64,000 nucleotides of DNA from Halichondria panicea (Eukaryota > Porifera > Demospongiae > Suberitida > Halichondriidae), in contig NC_087388.1 of NCBI RefSeq assembly GCF_963675165.1, positions 2,086,800 to 2,150,799 of the forward strand, written 5' to 3'. The notes under the pieces were generated by a model that saw nothing but the letters and a program-made list of their open reading frames with translations, searched no databases and was not told the origin of the DNA. This document shows positions 35,101-45,960 of this stretch, in pieces. The position numbers and the translations under genes are program-made. How positions within the stretch are numbered: the stretch's first letter is position 1; each line of letters begins with the position of its first letter.

Positions 35101-38100
35101 TCCACCTGGTGTGCATGTTTTTTAAGCTCCATACATCAACTATTGTATCAGCTTCGACATTTGTCATCGGATCAGAATTGTTCGATAAATGGTATTGGAT
35201 TTGTCTTTCTCTTTTGTCGTTACTCATTTGGACAACCTTCCATTCGCCATTTCCTTCGCCAGTCTCTTCAAAATCAGAAGTTTGGTCTTCAAAAAGAGTA
35301 ATATCTTGAATGGGTAGCTCAAACAAATTCTCATTGTCTTCATCAACAAAACGATCGTCTTGAATCTTCTGGACCTCATTGTCCTCGTCTTGTGTACCTG
35401 CATTCTTAGGAACTTCCAGTACTTCCACCGCCTGATTTTCTTGTTGTTGTTCGTCTATCTCTTCTTCCACTCTTTGCACAGCCACTAGATACCGTAAACC
35501 GAGCCAAACTTCCATTGGTAGTTTTGTTTGGCTCAATGCTGTAAGCTGAGAATAGTGGTGGTCATACATCACACACTGTAATTGCTCAACTCTTAATAGT
35601 CTGCTTCTTGACTGATGAATTGAGTTCAAGCAGCGATTAATACGATCTTTGAGAGGAACCATGACTTTTCGAGCATTTGAAAAATGCTGGTAAATGTTTA
35701 TTGGTACTAATCTTAACTCTCTTACTTTGCTGACTTTTTCGTACAAGACACAGTTCTTCAGTTCTTCAGTTTTACACCGCCCACCAATTCTTGTTATGTT
35801 CGGCTGTTTTCTATTCACAGTTACTGTGCGGATACCTTCTAAGAACTGATCTAGAGCATGATTTGTGTAACAAACAACTAGAATGGGTGAGGATTGCCGA
35901 GGATCCCAGGAGCTCTTGTTAGCAAGGAACGCTTGAACCACTTTAATTCCTATGTATGTTTTTCCTGTGCCAGGTGGTCCTTGAATCACTGATAAATCTT
36001 GTGTGAGTGCTGCCTTCAAGGCTTCCATTTGAGAGTGATCCAGATCTGTATCGTCTGCACTAGGCCATGTAGACAACTTAGTAAGATTTACTTCTGTGGA
36101 TATCTTCTTGCTTTTTACCTCAATTATTCCTTTAAGGTTAAATACCTGTTTTGGCATGTGTTGCAAGTAGGGCGGCGGTAGCATAGGGTCAAAACTGCAT
36201 TCAACTATGTACTGTTTAAAAGGCATCATGTGAGTTTCACCGAGGGTACTTACTGCCTGAAGCCGGTTCAAGACATGCCTGTAAGCCTCAAAGTAGGCTA
36301 CCGATTCAACCATTGTGTACACAGCTTGAGGGTCTAGCTGAAAGCCATTCACACTTCCTTCAAACTTAACAGTAATGACACCTTTTTTCAGCAAATTGGG
36401 TTTTCGATCTGCAACTGTAACAAAAACAATGCTCTCAAAATTATCAGTCGAAAGGCATAAAAGAGATCCATTGATCAAACGTTTGGTGTACTCCCAATTA
36501 ACACCCCTGAGCCCACTGGAATCAAACCAAAGGTCAAAACCAACTTCAGAATTAAGGCAAACTGGTCCACCGAGCATTACTTCTTGATACATATACACTT
36601 CTATTCCCTTGGATACCAATGGTGCTTCGACATAGTTTGATATGCCTTCACGAAGTGGACCTACAAAGTCTTCTCTAAGCAGCCGGAACTGAACATCAAG
36701 ATAATGCTCCCAGCTGTCATACTTCCCTTCAACAATATTGGCTCGAAGAAACGGCTTCTTTGAATAGTGGTAGATTTCTTCAGGCTTGGGTAGCATTTCA
36801 ACCGTAGTGAAGTGTTCGGGAGGATCAATGAGGATATTATCCTCACTTACTGCCATCTTTTGGGGTTTTTGTCTGGCTGCATTTAAAGTCTCTTCCCTGT
36901 GTTCTTGAAATTGTTGTTGGAGCTCATTGACTTCTTCTTGTTTACGTGTAGCAAATGCTTTCTCTTCATCCTCGCCAAAATTTAACAGATTTTTTATACC
37001 TTCGCAAATCGAATAAATCGGGAAAGAATGGACAACACTAGATGGAATTCTCTCAATACAGAATGCGGCTATTCGTATTATGTGCCCTAGAGCCTGTACA
37101 TTCTCCTTTCGTGCAGACTGTAATCGCTCACATGCCATTGTCCTTGTGAGTATATCTAACTTAAAAATGAACTGATCACATCCACTTCCTAGTCCAAAAA
37201 TCTGACTAAGCAGTAGAGATGCCATGGAGTCTTCCCTAGATTCCACTAGCTTGTATAGAATCTTCACAAAACACCTCACCAGCTTGGGATCATTCACAGT
37301 AGAAGAGTTTTTTATTGATGCCAGAAAACCACTATCGTTTTGGCTGATATGCTTTACAAGTGCTTCGTCACCCATCTCAGCCATTTCTCGAATCTCTCGA
37401 CTGCTAAGATAACCAAACTCTCTGAAGTCATGTTTTTTGGTTGGCTTAATGATTTTGTTAGAGTGCATTTCAGCTCCTTGGTTTTCTGTTTTTGGGGGTT
37501 TGACTTGTTTTCTTTTCCAGCTGCTTTTGTGGTCATTTGGAGTGTTACCTGATATCAGTGTACGAATGCTTGCACTTTGAGAGGGTACTTTAGGTCTACC
37601 TGCAGCCACGTTGCTTGCACCAGTGGAATTTGTAGCACCCACATTTGGTTTCTGATCTGATAGGTGAATGTTCATCTGCTTACTGTTTCGTGTCCTGTGC
37701 CTACTGTTCGGTTGTGCAATTTGGTCACGACAAGATCTCTCGATTGTCTTTTTAACTGGTGCTGATTTCCTCAGTGTGCCTATAAAATTAATAATCAAAT
37801 TATAGTGAGCACATGATTATACCAGAAATTGCACGCAAATCAATACTATGAGTAACTACAGTGCTCTGTAAATAGCTCGGAGAAAGCGGTCTAAAAACAA
37901 GTTCGTGAAATTAAACCAACAATTGCAAGCATAGAATACACCACAACTACGAAGAAGACACACACCCATAATATCCTCCGTTATACCCGTGGTTACTCAG
38001 AGGTATAGCCAAGAGATATGTAACCAAGGTAGCGAAGATTAGTATGGTGAGCCTTTTGTTTCAAAATGGTGATACAAAATACCATAATTATGTTGGTGCC

Positions 38101-41100
38101 CCAAACTGGAAGGATAAATCGACTCGATTCGTTTTATCAACTCGATTATCGACTTCATCTGGTAGGGATCGACTCGATGTGTTTTATCAACTCGACTTCT
38201 TCTGGTAAGGATCGACTCGATCGATCAGGATTAGCCTCGATTCCAGGCTCCTTGGAAGAGTTTCTAAGGCGGCCTGAAATCGAGGCTATCTACAGGCTAT
38301 CTACAGCTGCACTCTAGTATAGTAGCAACGCAGAACAGAGACTCTTGAGTTTATAAAACACATCGAGTCGATCCCTACCAGATGAAGTCGATAAAATCGA
38401 GTGATAAAACACATTGAGTCGATTTATCCTTCCAGTTTGGGACACCAACACATCAGAGGAGGTACAACATCCATGTGTCAAAGGAAATGTTTTACACATA
38501 CAATATAATGTAGAATGTGGGTGTTTAAGACACGCGGATGTTGTACCTCCTCTGCCAACACATGGTATTTTGTAATCGCCATTTTGAAACAAAAGGCCCA
38601 CCATAGATTAGAGTGTATATCCTTCGATATACAATATAATGTAGAATGTGGGTGTTTAAGACACGCGGATGTTGTACCTCCTCTGCCAACACATGGTATT
38701 TTGTAATCGCCATTTTGAAACAAAAGGCCCACCATAGATTAGAGTGTATATCCTTCGAGTAGGTGTGGTATAATGCTATCTGCCTTATGCCATTCACGTG
38801 ACTGAACCAACCGCATGGCTATAAAAGTACTTCCCCTTAGCAACTATCGAATGCACAGTAGTGCCTGCTACAAAAAAGGTGAGACTATAATTTTGCAGCT
38901 GTCAAAGAGCTTGCTGAGTATATACCATAGTTATCGTCTCTTATAAAGGAGCTTCCATGGTCCAACGCTATACAGCATTCTGCAACGTCCCTAAAAATTA
39001 ATGTTTGCTATCTACACACACATTGACCTATTGAGGCTTAGCCATGTTGTTGGAGAGCAGCTTTCGTAATTCTTTGGGGTTTTAGTATTGTCTAGCATGT
39101 CCCTTCTGCTTGCTTGCTTTTTGCATTACACCTTGCAATCTGTGCATGCCCTGAGACAGGCTGTAGGTTATGCTGCTATATCAGCAGCCTATATGGCAAG
39201 TCTTTGAGCTTCCTACTGTTGTTTGTGAAGACGACCCGACCATGCGACCATCGTATTGTCTGGCTCAGTTTAAACTAGTGTGCAAGCCTTCTTGACCAAC
39301 GCAATAGAGGGCAACACTACAGCTGTGGGGAACTCAGTCATTGAGACCGCAACAGTAGATTCCGAGTAAGCTATGGTAATATTTACTGATGCTTTACAAA
39401 CGTTCTAACACCTGGCGTTACAATAATTATAGGCCGGGAACAAGGCTAATTTTAATTTGTAAACCTTGTGATTTCTGTAGAGTTGGTCCATTTTTTTTTA
39501 TGGTCTGGTCTTGACTGCGAGGAGGTTTACGCCGAGGTTCTTCTTCTTGGAGAATTGCTGACACTGGCTGCTCGATACCTGGAGTCACATGAAATTGCCA
39601 AATGCTAGATCTATATGGATTATGAACTTCATTCATGCAGACACGCATAAAGTGACTGTCATTATAATTATGATGTCTGTATGTACAGTAAAACGTATAA
39701 CGAATCAAGTCGACAAAGTGGATGTTCTGACACACCGACAAACAAGTTGTGATAAAAATGTTTTCTTTTAACCCATGTTACTATATAATGCGTTGATCAA
39801 TATCAGCTACAAATCTTCAGGAGCAAAAAATGTCTTGATAACTGCAATAAGTATACATTAGTTATGGCAAGAGTTTGACGTCATTGGGCAGCATAGTTAT
39901 TGCAGGTGCCCTCGCAAGGGCTTATGTCATCCAGTGCAATATTTGGTATGTTACACTCTGTGCTGGGCAATAACTAAATACTGCATAATTTATTCATACA
40001 CAACATATTATTCTCAATCTAAACCACATCCCATTGTGAGTCATAAAAATTATAGCATCAAAACTATATGAGACTCAAATTATGCCATGCCAGATTATTA
40101 TCCACCAATTAAATCTGTAGCCAAGGGTGTAGACAACTTATAGGGGGCTCTGAGGTTGGCAAGGCTCTTAATATATAACCAGTCTAATTATGGGAGAAAG
40201 AAATTGAGGGGCTTTAGCCCTAACTACGGTGGCCGATAGGGGTCACCCGCCTCCGCTTGCCGCCAACTAATACCGCCAGCGATAAAGGGTCACCGCTCCA
40301 TTTAGTCGCGAGTGGTAAATGAGTGCCCGCCTTCTTTTACCGCCCGCGGCGACGTCCAAAAGTGTCTGGTAAAGGTATGTGTTTCTAATAAGAGCACACC
40401 CACGCTATTCTAATCGAAGAGCAAATAGGGATTTCATCTGTAAGCCTGGAGTACTAGCTATGGCATAGTACTCCAGAGCTTATAAATGAAATCCCTGTTC
40501 ATAGTCTATGCTTTGTGAAGGTCCTCTGGGATGTGTAATAGCTCTCCACACAGATGCTGCAAATACAAGGTGCGCTCTTATTAGAATTTCGAAATATCTT
40601 ATGATTGTTACACCGCTGGCGGCGAGGTTTTTGACCGCGGCGGTTCATGACTGAGGCGGCCACTCATTTACCGCTCGCGGATAAGTGAGGCGGTCACTCT
40701 TTACTGCTCGCGGTATTTTCGGGTGGGTAAAGGAGTCAACATTCATTTACCGCTCGCGGGTAGAGAAGGCGGCGACCCTTTACCGTGTGCGGCATAGGAG
40801 GGCGGCAAGCGGAGGCGGGTGACAGGCCACCATACCTAACCCTCTAGTGCCTATCAGTATGGGCTTGCTATATAAACACTGACTCGATTTTACTTTTAAA
40901 ATCTTGCCTTTAAGAAGGTGTATCTATAATGATGCTCAGAGCCTATAGATACGAAACAAAATCATTGGATAACCTACCGTTTTTTCTGTAGGGGAATTTT
41001 TAGCACTGAAAACTTTGTAGCTATTATAATTAGGCGGGAAAAACAACATTTTTCACAGCTTGTTCAGTCCTTAGTGTCTGAACATCCATTGCATTGTGTT

Positions 41101-41339
41101 GGATTTACCACTGCGTACACATAATCATGTATGCACATGCACATGCACTATATAATGACACTTGAGCACTCAGGAGCACTCCTGGTACTATAACACTTAC
41201 CTTCCTCAGTGTGTGAAAGTGGTCTCAGTGGTCTCCCCCTCCTAGGGGGGGCAGATTTTGGTTGCTCGTCAGAATCTTTAGATTCTTTGATTTTTGGAGG
41301 TCTTCGCCTTCGCTGTGGTATAACTACTCGCTCAGCCAT
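32102..41339 (-). CDS. ZNFX1: ZNFX1-like RNA helicase, gene A
   Basis: Model: exon 1 41339-41201, optional exon 39578-39465, main exon 37779-32102 (1938 aa without the optional exon, 1976 with it). The main exon encodes, in order, a disordered basic N-terminus, a helical ARM-like domain (ALVKHISQNDSGF, LVESREDSMASLLLS), a conserved ZNFX1 block (REDFVGPLREGI, YTKRLINGSLLCLS), and an SF1 Upf1-like helicase. Helicase motifs are all present: GPPGTGKTY, VVEEAAEIFE, LIGDQEQLRPK, QHRMRPEI, VDDFQGEENDIILLSL and VALSRAK. A run of NFX1-type zinc fingers follows (CGHVCRLSCHPC onward), then a C-terminal RZ-type finger (CPQGHFYCIGECGGAMETAK, then CPEC). All catalytic motifs look intact. Family role: RNA-binding helicase in small-RNA inheritance or antiviral sensing; the role here is inferred. 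Confidence 0.9.
38092..38452. mobile_element. Long inverted-repeat element in intron 1 of gene A
   Basis: Arms run from TGTTGGTGCCCCAAACTGG and AAATCGACTCGAT inward and are mirrored at 38350-38452. The arms contain repeated ATCGACTCGATG-like words. The centre carries a TAGCCTCGATTCCAGG palindrome (about 38232-38290). Confidence 0.65.
38454..38554. mobile_element. 101-bp CAGAGGAGGT-type MITE, perfect 9-bp duplication
   Basis: Ends CAGAGGAGGTACAACATCC and GGATGTTGTACCTCCTCTG; CCAACACAT on both sides (38445-38453, 38555-38563). It is the smallest complete member of this family in the window. Confidence 0.88.
38505..38757. repeat. 131-bp tandem duplication
   Basis: TAGAATGTGGGTGTTTAAGA occurs at 38511 and 38642, and the unit through TATATCCTTCGA is nearly identical in both copies. 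The unit contains the right half of the 38454 MITE, so the duplication came after that insertion. Confidence 0.85.
39465..39578 (-). CDS. Optional in-frame exon of gene A
   Basis: 114 nt, acceptor GACTCCAG and donor CACAAG/GTTTAC, phase 1 at both ends, so it fits between exon 1 and the main exon. It encodes EEEPRRKPPRSQDQ-type charged residues like exon 1. The donor is weak and no transcript evidence exists; skipping also keeps frame. Confidence 0.4.
40227..40832. mobile_element. Inverted-repeat element, GGTGGCC ends, GC-rich arms
   Basis: The left arm (GGTGGCCGATAGGGGTCACC, CGCCTCCGCTTGCCGCC) is mirrored at 40795-40832 (GGCGGCAAGCGGAGGCGGGT). Many CCGCTCGCGG-like words repeat inside, and a central hairpin surrounds TAGTACTCCAG. 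It is GC-rich compared with its surroundings and non-coding. Confidence 0.68.
41201..41339 (-). CDS. First coding exon of ZNFX1-like gene A
   Basis: 139 nt starting ATGGCTGAGCGAGTAG and ending GAGGAAG/GTAAGT, phase 1. It encodes a basic, disordered start (RRRRPPKIKE, RRGRPLRPLSH). The phase matches the main-exon acceptor (TTTATAG at 37780), giving EEGTLRK across the join. The 3.4-kb intron is full of inverted-repeat elements. Confidence 0.7.
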
Positions 41340-41820
41340 GATTGATCATAAATTATGATGGACTATTAAGTTTTCAGCTTTTGAGTACACTGTATGAATT
41401 TAGAAAATAAATTGATCAGTGCATGACTAGATCTATAATATAGCTATAGTATCTATAGTATATACTATAGTTATACAGAGGTGCAACAGCCAATAATCAC
41501 TGACCTGTGCTGCCAGCTATTATATATATATATATATATATAGCTGGGTTTTGAGATCTCTGTTATAGTTGATAGACTACTTTCCAGGAACACTTTCTAC
41601 TTTCTATTTTAGTAAAGTGCAACAGCAAATGATCACTGACCTGTGCAGCCTGGGTTTATATCTAATCTGCTAGGACTGTATACTTTCCAGGAACATACAT
41701 ATACTTTAATAAAGGTCATGCATGCATCATTGGAACATGCAGACACTATGTCTGCCAACTAGAGCCTAATGTGGATCCACACCATGAATATACTTACATC
41801 AGTCAGTTGTCATACTGCTC

Positions 41821-41879
41821 TAGTCTCGAATACCCGCCTCAACCTCAAGCTTTTAGGTTGAGGCGGGTATTCGAGACTA
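41821..41879. mobile_element. 59-bp near-perfect palindrome with 9-bp flanks
   Basis: TAGTCTCGAATACCCGCCTC to GAGGCGGGTATTCGAGACTA. Flanks ATACTGCTC and ATACTACTC agree at 8 of 9. It has the same TAG...CTA terminal rule as 30027-30084. Confidence 0.75.
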
Positions 41880-41892
41880 ATACTACTCAGAG

Positions 41893-42006
41893 TAGCCTCG
41901 ATCCCAGGCCGAGTTTTCGCTTTTATAACGGTTAGGCGAACAACTAGGCCTGGTAATAGTTGTCTGCACATTATAAAAGCGAAAACTGGGCCTGGGATCG
42001 AGGCTA
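41893..42006. mobile_element. TAGCCTCGATCCCAGG palindromic element, 114 bp
   Basis: Ends TAGCCTCGATCCCAGGCC and GGCCTGGGATCGAGGCTA with inner arms TTTTCGCTTTTATAA. No flanking duplication could be matched. The stretch after it (42007-42587) is a mosaic of fragments similar to 10664-10925. Confidence 0.7.
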
Positions 42007-42587
42007 CAGTAAGATGGACTCTCAAGTGTGTGTGTTGTGGTTTTGTGGTCTGACCTTTCACTCATGAATCATGACAGGGAATAGTGCCGTATTAGGTGGT
42101 GGTTGTTAGTAGCTACCGAGCGACACTTTTAAATAATTACGAAGCCAGAGGTCGTTTCTTTTGGGAAAATTATGTTGAAGTCCTGGTGTCGCATATTTAG
42201 AGGGTCGCATGCATCTAATTGGGTTATTCTACTGTCCTCGATTATAGGCCGCTTAAATTACATTGTTTTTTGCTGCCTGGAATCGAGGCTGTGGTTTGAC
42301 CTCTATTTAGGACGCGACATAAAAAAATAATTGTAAACGCTGCAGTCGCTATTTTTAGAGGTCAGAAAATTGGTGTCGCATATTTGGAGGGTCGCTTTAA
42401 ATCGAATAAGTACGGTAAGTTGGTGGCAGCGGCTTAGCTTCGAAGGTGGCGGCAGTGTTAGTTGGTGACAAATGAATGACTCCCCCGGTCACTCCTGCCT
42501 AAAGTATGGGGACTCCCCCAGGCCCAGAAGTGAATGACTCCCTACACGCATGCTTGTTTGTTCCGGCCAATGTGACCTGTTTCCATC

Positions 42588-42930
42588 TACCGTACTTCTT
42601 CGAAATAAGGCGCCTCTTTTTAATAATTACGATATGAGCAAGGGCCATAATTAGAGACAGAAAAATTAGATTTGGTCCAGGGAGGCGCGTATTTAGAAGG
42701 GGACCTATAAATAGAGGTTATTTGAACAATCTTGGTATCCTCGATTCCAAGCCGTGTCTCATCATCCTCAAGCTTTCTGAAAAAAGATGTGATGTTAACC
42801 TCCATTTACAACACGCCACCAAAAAATAATCTCTCCTGCCACGTGGAGCTCTATATGGAGACTTTAAAATTACTTTTTAGTCTGGGTGGCGCCTTATTAG
42901 AAGGGCGCCTTATTTAGAAGAAGTACGGTA
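42588..42930. mobile_element. MITE with TACCGTACTTCTTC ends
   Basis: TACCGTACTTCTTCGAAATA at the left is mirrored by AGAAGAAGTACGGTA at the right; inner GGCGCCTTATT words repeat. No coding capacity. From 42931 to 43956 I see AT-rich sequence and an AGGAGTG...CACTCCT hairpin at about 43335-43362, but no gene. Confidence 0.68.
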
Positions 42931-43956
42931 TAGAGGTTATGCACAAAATTTGGATCTGCATATTAAGCCTCCCACTCTCCCATTCACGGAGGTTTAAGAC
43001 CTACACATTTTCCATCCAACAATGTTGATATACCGTTTCGGGGCCCCAACACTTACGTGCTTAATGCTAATTGCATGCATGAGCCCCTCTCAGTCTCAGT
43101 ACTCCCCCAAAACCTAACCGCAGTCACGTGATCCCAACCTCTAGCATGACAGAGATAAATGGGCACGTGACTGATCCACTTATACCGGTACACTGCCAAA
43201 AGATAGTAATATCCTCACGTATAGGATATGATGCATTACCTTACTCTAGATCGCAATCCTCTACTGCAATCTGCATGTACGACCATAGTTAAACACTGTA
43301 CATGAATTTTTTTAGTACACATGCATGATGAGGCCAGGAGTGTATTCATGCACTCCTGATGGCGTGTAGTGAAAATTAATCCGACGACAAAAGGGTTAAC
43401 AGCCTCTTTTCAAATCGCCCATTATTCCTCCAAAGCATAACATAGACCCCATGTCGTCGCACAAGTAGTAACATCAAACTATAAATAATTGCCACATGAC
43501 TATATATAATTATCAAGTTAACACCATACAAGGTAATCATCAGTATTTCATCATACTATGACTCGTATTGACCAAAACCTGCCTAATGTTATAAAGATGC
43601 CTATTATACCACCATAATTCTCACCAAATAATGTGCCTATTATGCTCAAAATTATGCCAGCATAATAAATAAATCTACCAGCTGCATGTGCTCAAAGAGT
43701 GCTCTAACTCATGCTTTATATTTTAATCACATGCAGGAAATTAGAGCAGGGTCTGTGGCTACCACAGCTGTATATATAGAAACTACATTGTATGGCAGTT
43801 GCCTTTGATCTCTGTGGCTTCTGAATTACAAGGAAGGTGTAGGTCAAAGTTGATTCATAGTGCATGATTTATCAAACGTGAACTGTGCTCCACAGTTAGT
43901 GAGTACGTTAACCTAGTACATGATTCAAGAACCAAATCGAATATCATAGACTAGTA

Positions 43957-44178
43957 ATGGCTGCTCAATCTGATCAGCGTTACATAGCTTTAGATGTAAA
44001 GTGTGTGGCCACTGGAGTCTGCCATGATGATAAATCTAGAGCAATGTGTTTTGTAACTGTTATTGATTATGGTGAAAACATTCTTCTCCAAAAAGCAGTA
44101 AAGCCTGAAACTCCAATAGTTAGTTACCTCACCCCGCTATCGGGAGTTACGATCAGTGGCTCTGACCTGGACCACTAA
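43957..44178 (+). pseudogene. Truncated DEDD-type 3'-5' exonuclease fragment (REXO4/ISG20-like)
   Basis: A 73-residue frame starting MAAQSDQRYIALDVKC has the pattern of the first part of a REXO4/ISG20-type exonuclease: strand 1 with the Exo I motif, VTVIDYGENILLQKAV, then VSYLTPLSGV. The Exo I motif, normally D-x-E, reads D-V-K, so a metal ligand is missing. It ends at a TAA just after LTPLSG, before Exo II and III, and I see no continuation in other frames or via a good donor. It is probably a broken gene; a short exon of a larger gene is possible. The family call is by motif only. Confidence 0.5.
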
Positions 44179-45474
44179 TTGGTTGGCATTCTGCAAAATA
44201 TGACCAGGAAAATTTGTGAAACATAAGCTAGGGTGTGGCCTTAGCGTTCGGTCAATTTTTTATATAGGCATGCATGCAGTGCTTCTTAATTGGCTACAAA
44301 TAAACGACTTGTGCCTTTTCTATTCTCCCTCAATAACAGGTCAGATGGGTACCTACTTCGCAATGTGTATTCTTTTTTGCTTAGGGGTACATTCCAAATC
44401 TGTACCGTTATTCAGTGCTAAAACAGTAATGTACTAACACAACTTCAATTGCTCCGATACTTCGACACAAAAAAGTGTGTGGGATTCCCAAGCCCATGTG
44501 TAACAAAGTAATTCAACGATTGATGTTTATCTTCTGCCACTGAAAAATGAAAATGTGCTAGGAATCAAAATTAATGTCGTTTTGTTTGTGCATTATAATT
44601 AGCTGACGAATTTCAGATGCCTGCCAAATTTTAACTATGGGCCGAAAAATGCATTTCATCGAAATGAATAATATATCAGGTCGTGCACATGCAAATGGTA
44701 TTAATTGACAAGATGTTTGTAAACCTGCAATTAAGGGGCTAATACTATTTTTGCCACATACATTTTCATTGTAAGCAAAAGATATTCGCCATGCAGGGAG
44801 GTTTTAAACTCAAACAGAAGCTTTTCTGACTAGACATGAGGCTAGGGCTTCTTAGATTTTAATAAGGAGAGCTATTCAATTTAAAAATAGTCTACCATAG
44901 AAAAGAGGCCAAGTTTTACCTTACAAGAGAAAACCACTTTTTGTCTAGTCCTACGGTGGGCCAAATTGGTGCAACACTCTTGCAGTCTTGCTTGGTTGCT
45001 TGTTCAAGGCTTGTTCAACCATAGACTGAATAAGATGGTTCAACGTTTATCTATGGTTCAACAAACAGAGTTCTGACTCTAGTAAGTGGGAGGGGCTGGT
45101 GCCCTCCTGTGACTTGTGTTGGCCCTGTGCAAATCATGTGCTGGTTTTTGCATAAATCACTAACGTTAGGGTTCTATCAAGTCACAATTCTGAATCAGTG
45201 TGTTTCAGTAGATCTACACTAAACAGTAGATTATAGCCTAGCTTCATATTTTGTATAGATCTAGATCTAGTATACTTACACATTTATATTATTTATACTG
45301 GATCTAGAGTCTAGCTGGCTTGGAGAATGATTACACATGCTTTTTCTTACATAAATAGATCTATCGAATTTTCATTTCTCTTCACAAAGTACAGGAAAAC
45401 CGAATTGGTGCTTAGATCTATAGATGTGGTTTAAAGATTTCATTTGACAGCCGTCATACTGAATATTAGTCATA
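44179..45474. other. Intergenic, no gene seen
   Basis: AT-rich. It contains a dispersed repeat near 44940-45015 related to 24165-24240, and TAGATCTA-like words near 45230-45310. Confidence 0.45.
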
Positions 45475-45565
45475 CCAGCCAGCAAGATGGCTCAAGACAT
45501 GCTGCATGGTTGGAGGCCACAAACCTTGTAAACTTTGCTCCACTGGAATTTGACAGACTTTACTT
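45475..45565 (+). pseudogene. ZNFX1 C-terminal tail scrap
   Basis: The plus strand reads QQDGSRHAAWLEATNLVNFA, matching the last residues of genes A and C (MDGARHAAWSEMANLENFDP in C). Nothing of the preceding RZ finger is recognisable. It lies about 400 bp upstream of gene B in the same orientation and looks like the end of a deleted fifth copy. Gene B itself lacks this tail. Confidence 0.6.
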
Positions 45566-45960
45566 TTGGCATTATATTGTGCCCAGTGTATATATTAGAT
45601 TAGAATCTGCTTTTGTTGATACATTTAATTTAATTTCTGTGTTGAGTGAATGATAGTCACTATTCATGAAATTCCAATGAATATGGATTCACTTGCATGA
45701 CCTTTTAACTGCAGTGCACGTTCTCAGAAATTAGTCTAATGTGTAAGACAAGTCTGACAGAGACTGCTTAAACTTGGAGTGGCACAGGTCATATCACTCC
45801 AGCTCAAAAATCTGTTTGCTAAACTATTATAGGTGAGATCACAAAATACTAGAACTGTATCTACATGTAGAGTCTAGCTATAATATCTCCTAACTTGATA
45901 ATAGTACAAGACATTTCAATGTGTAATGTGTGATTTTAGCATGCCTTTTTAATAGGTTTA

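Noticed and set aside
43957-45955. Exonuclease fragment as the first exon of ZNFX1-like gene B
   Set aside because: I could not find an in-frame phase-1 donor before its TAA, and genes A and C begin with short basic exons of a different type.
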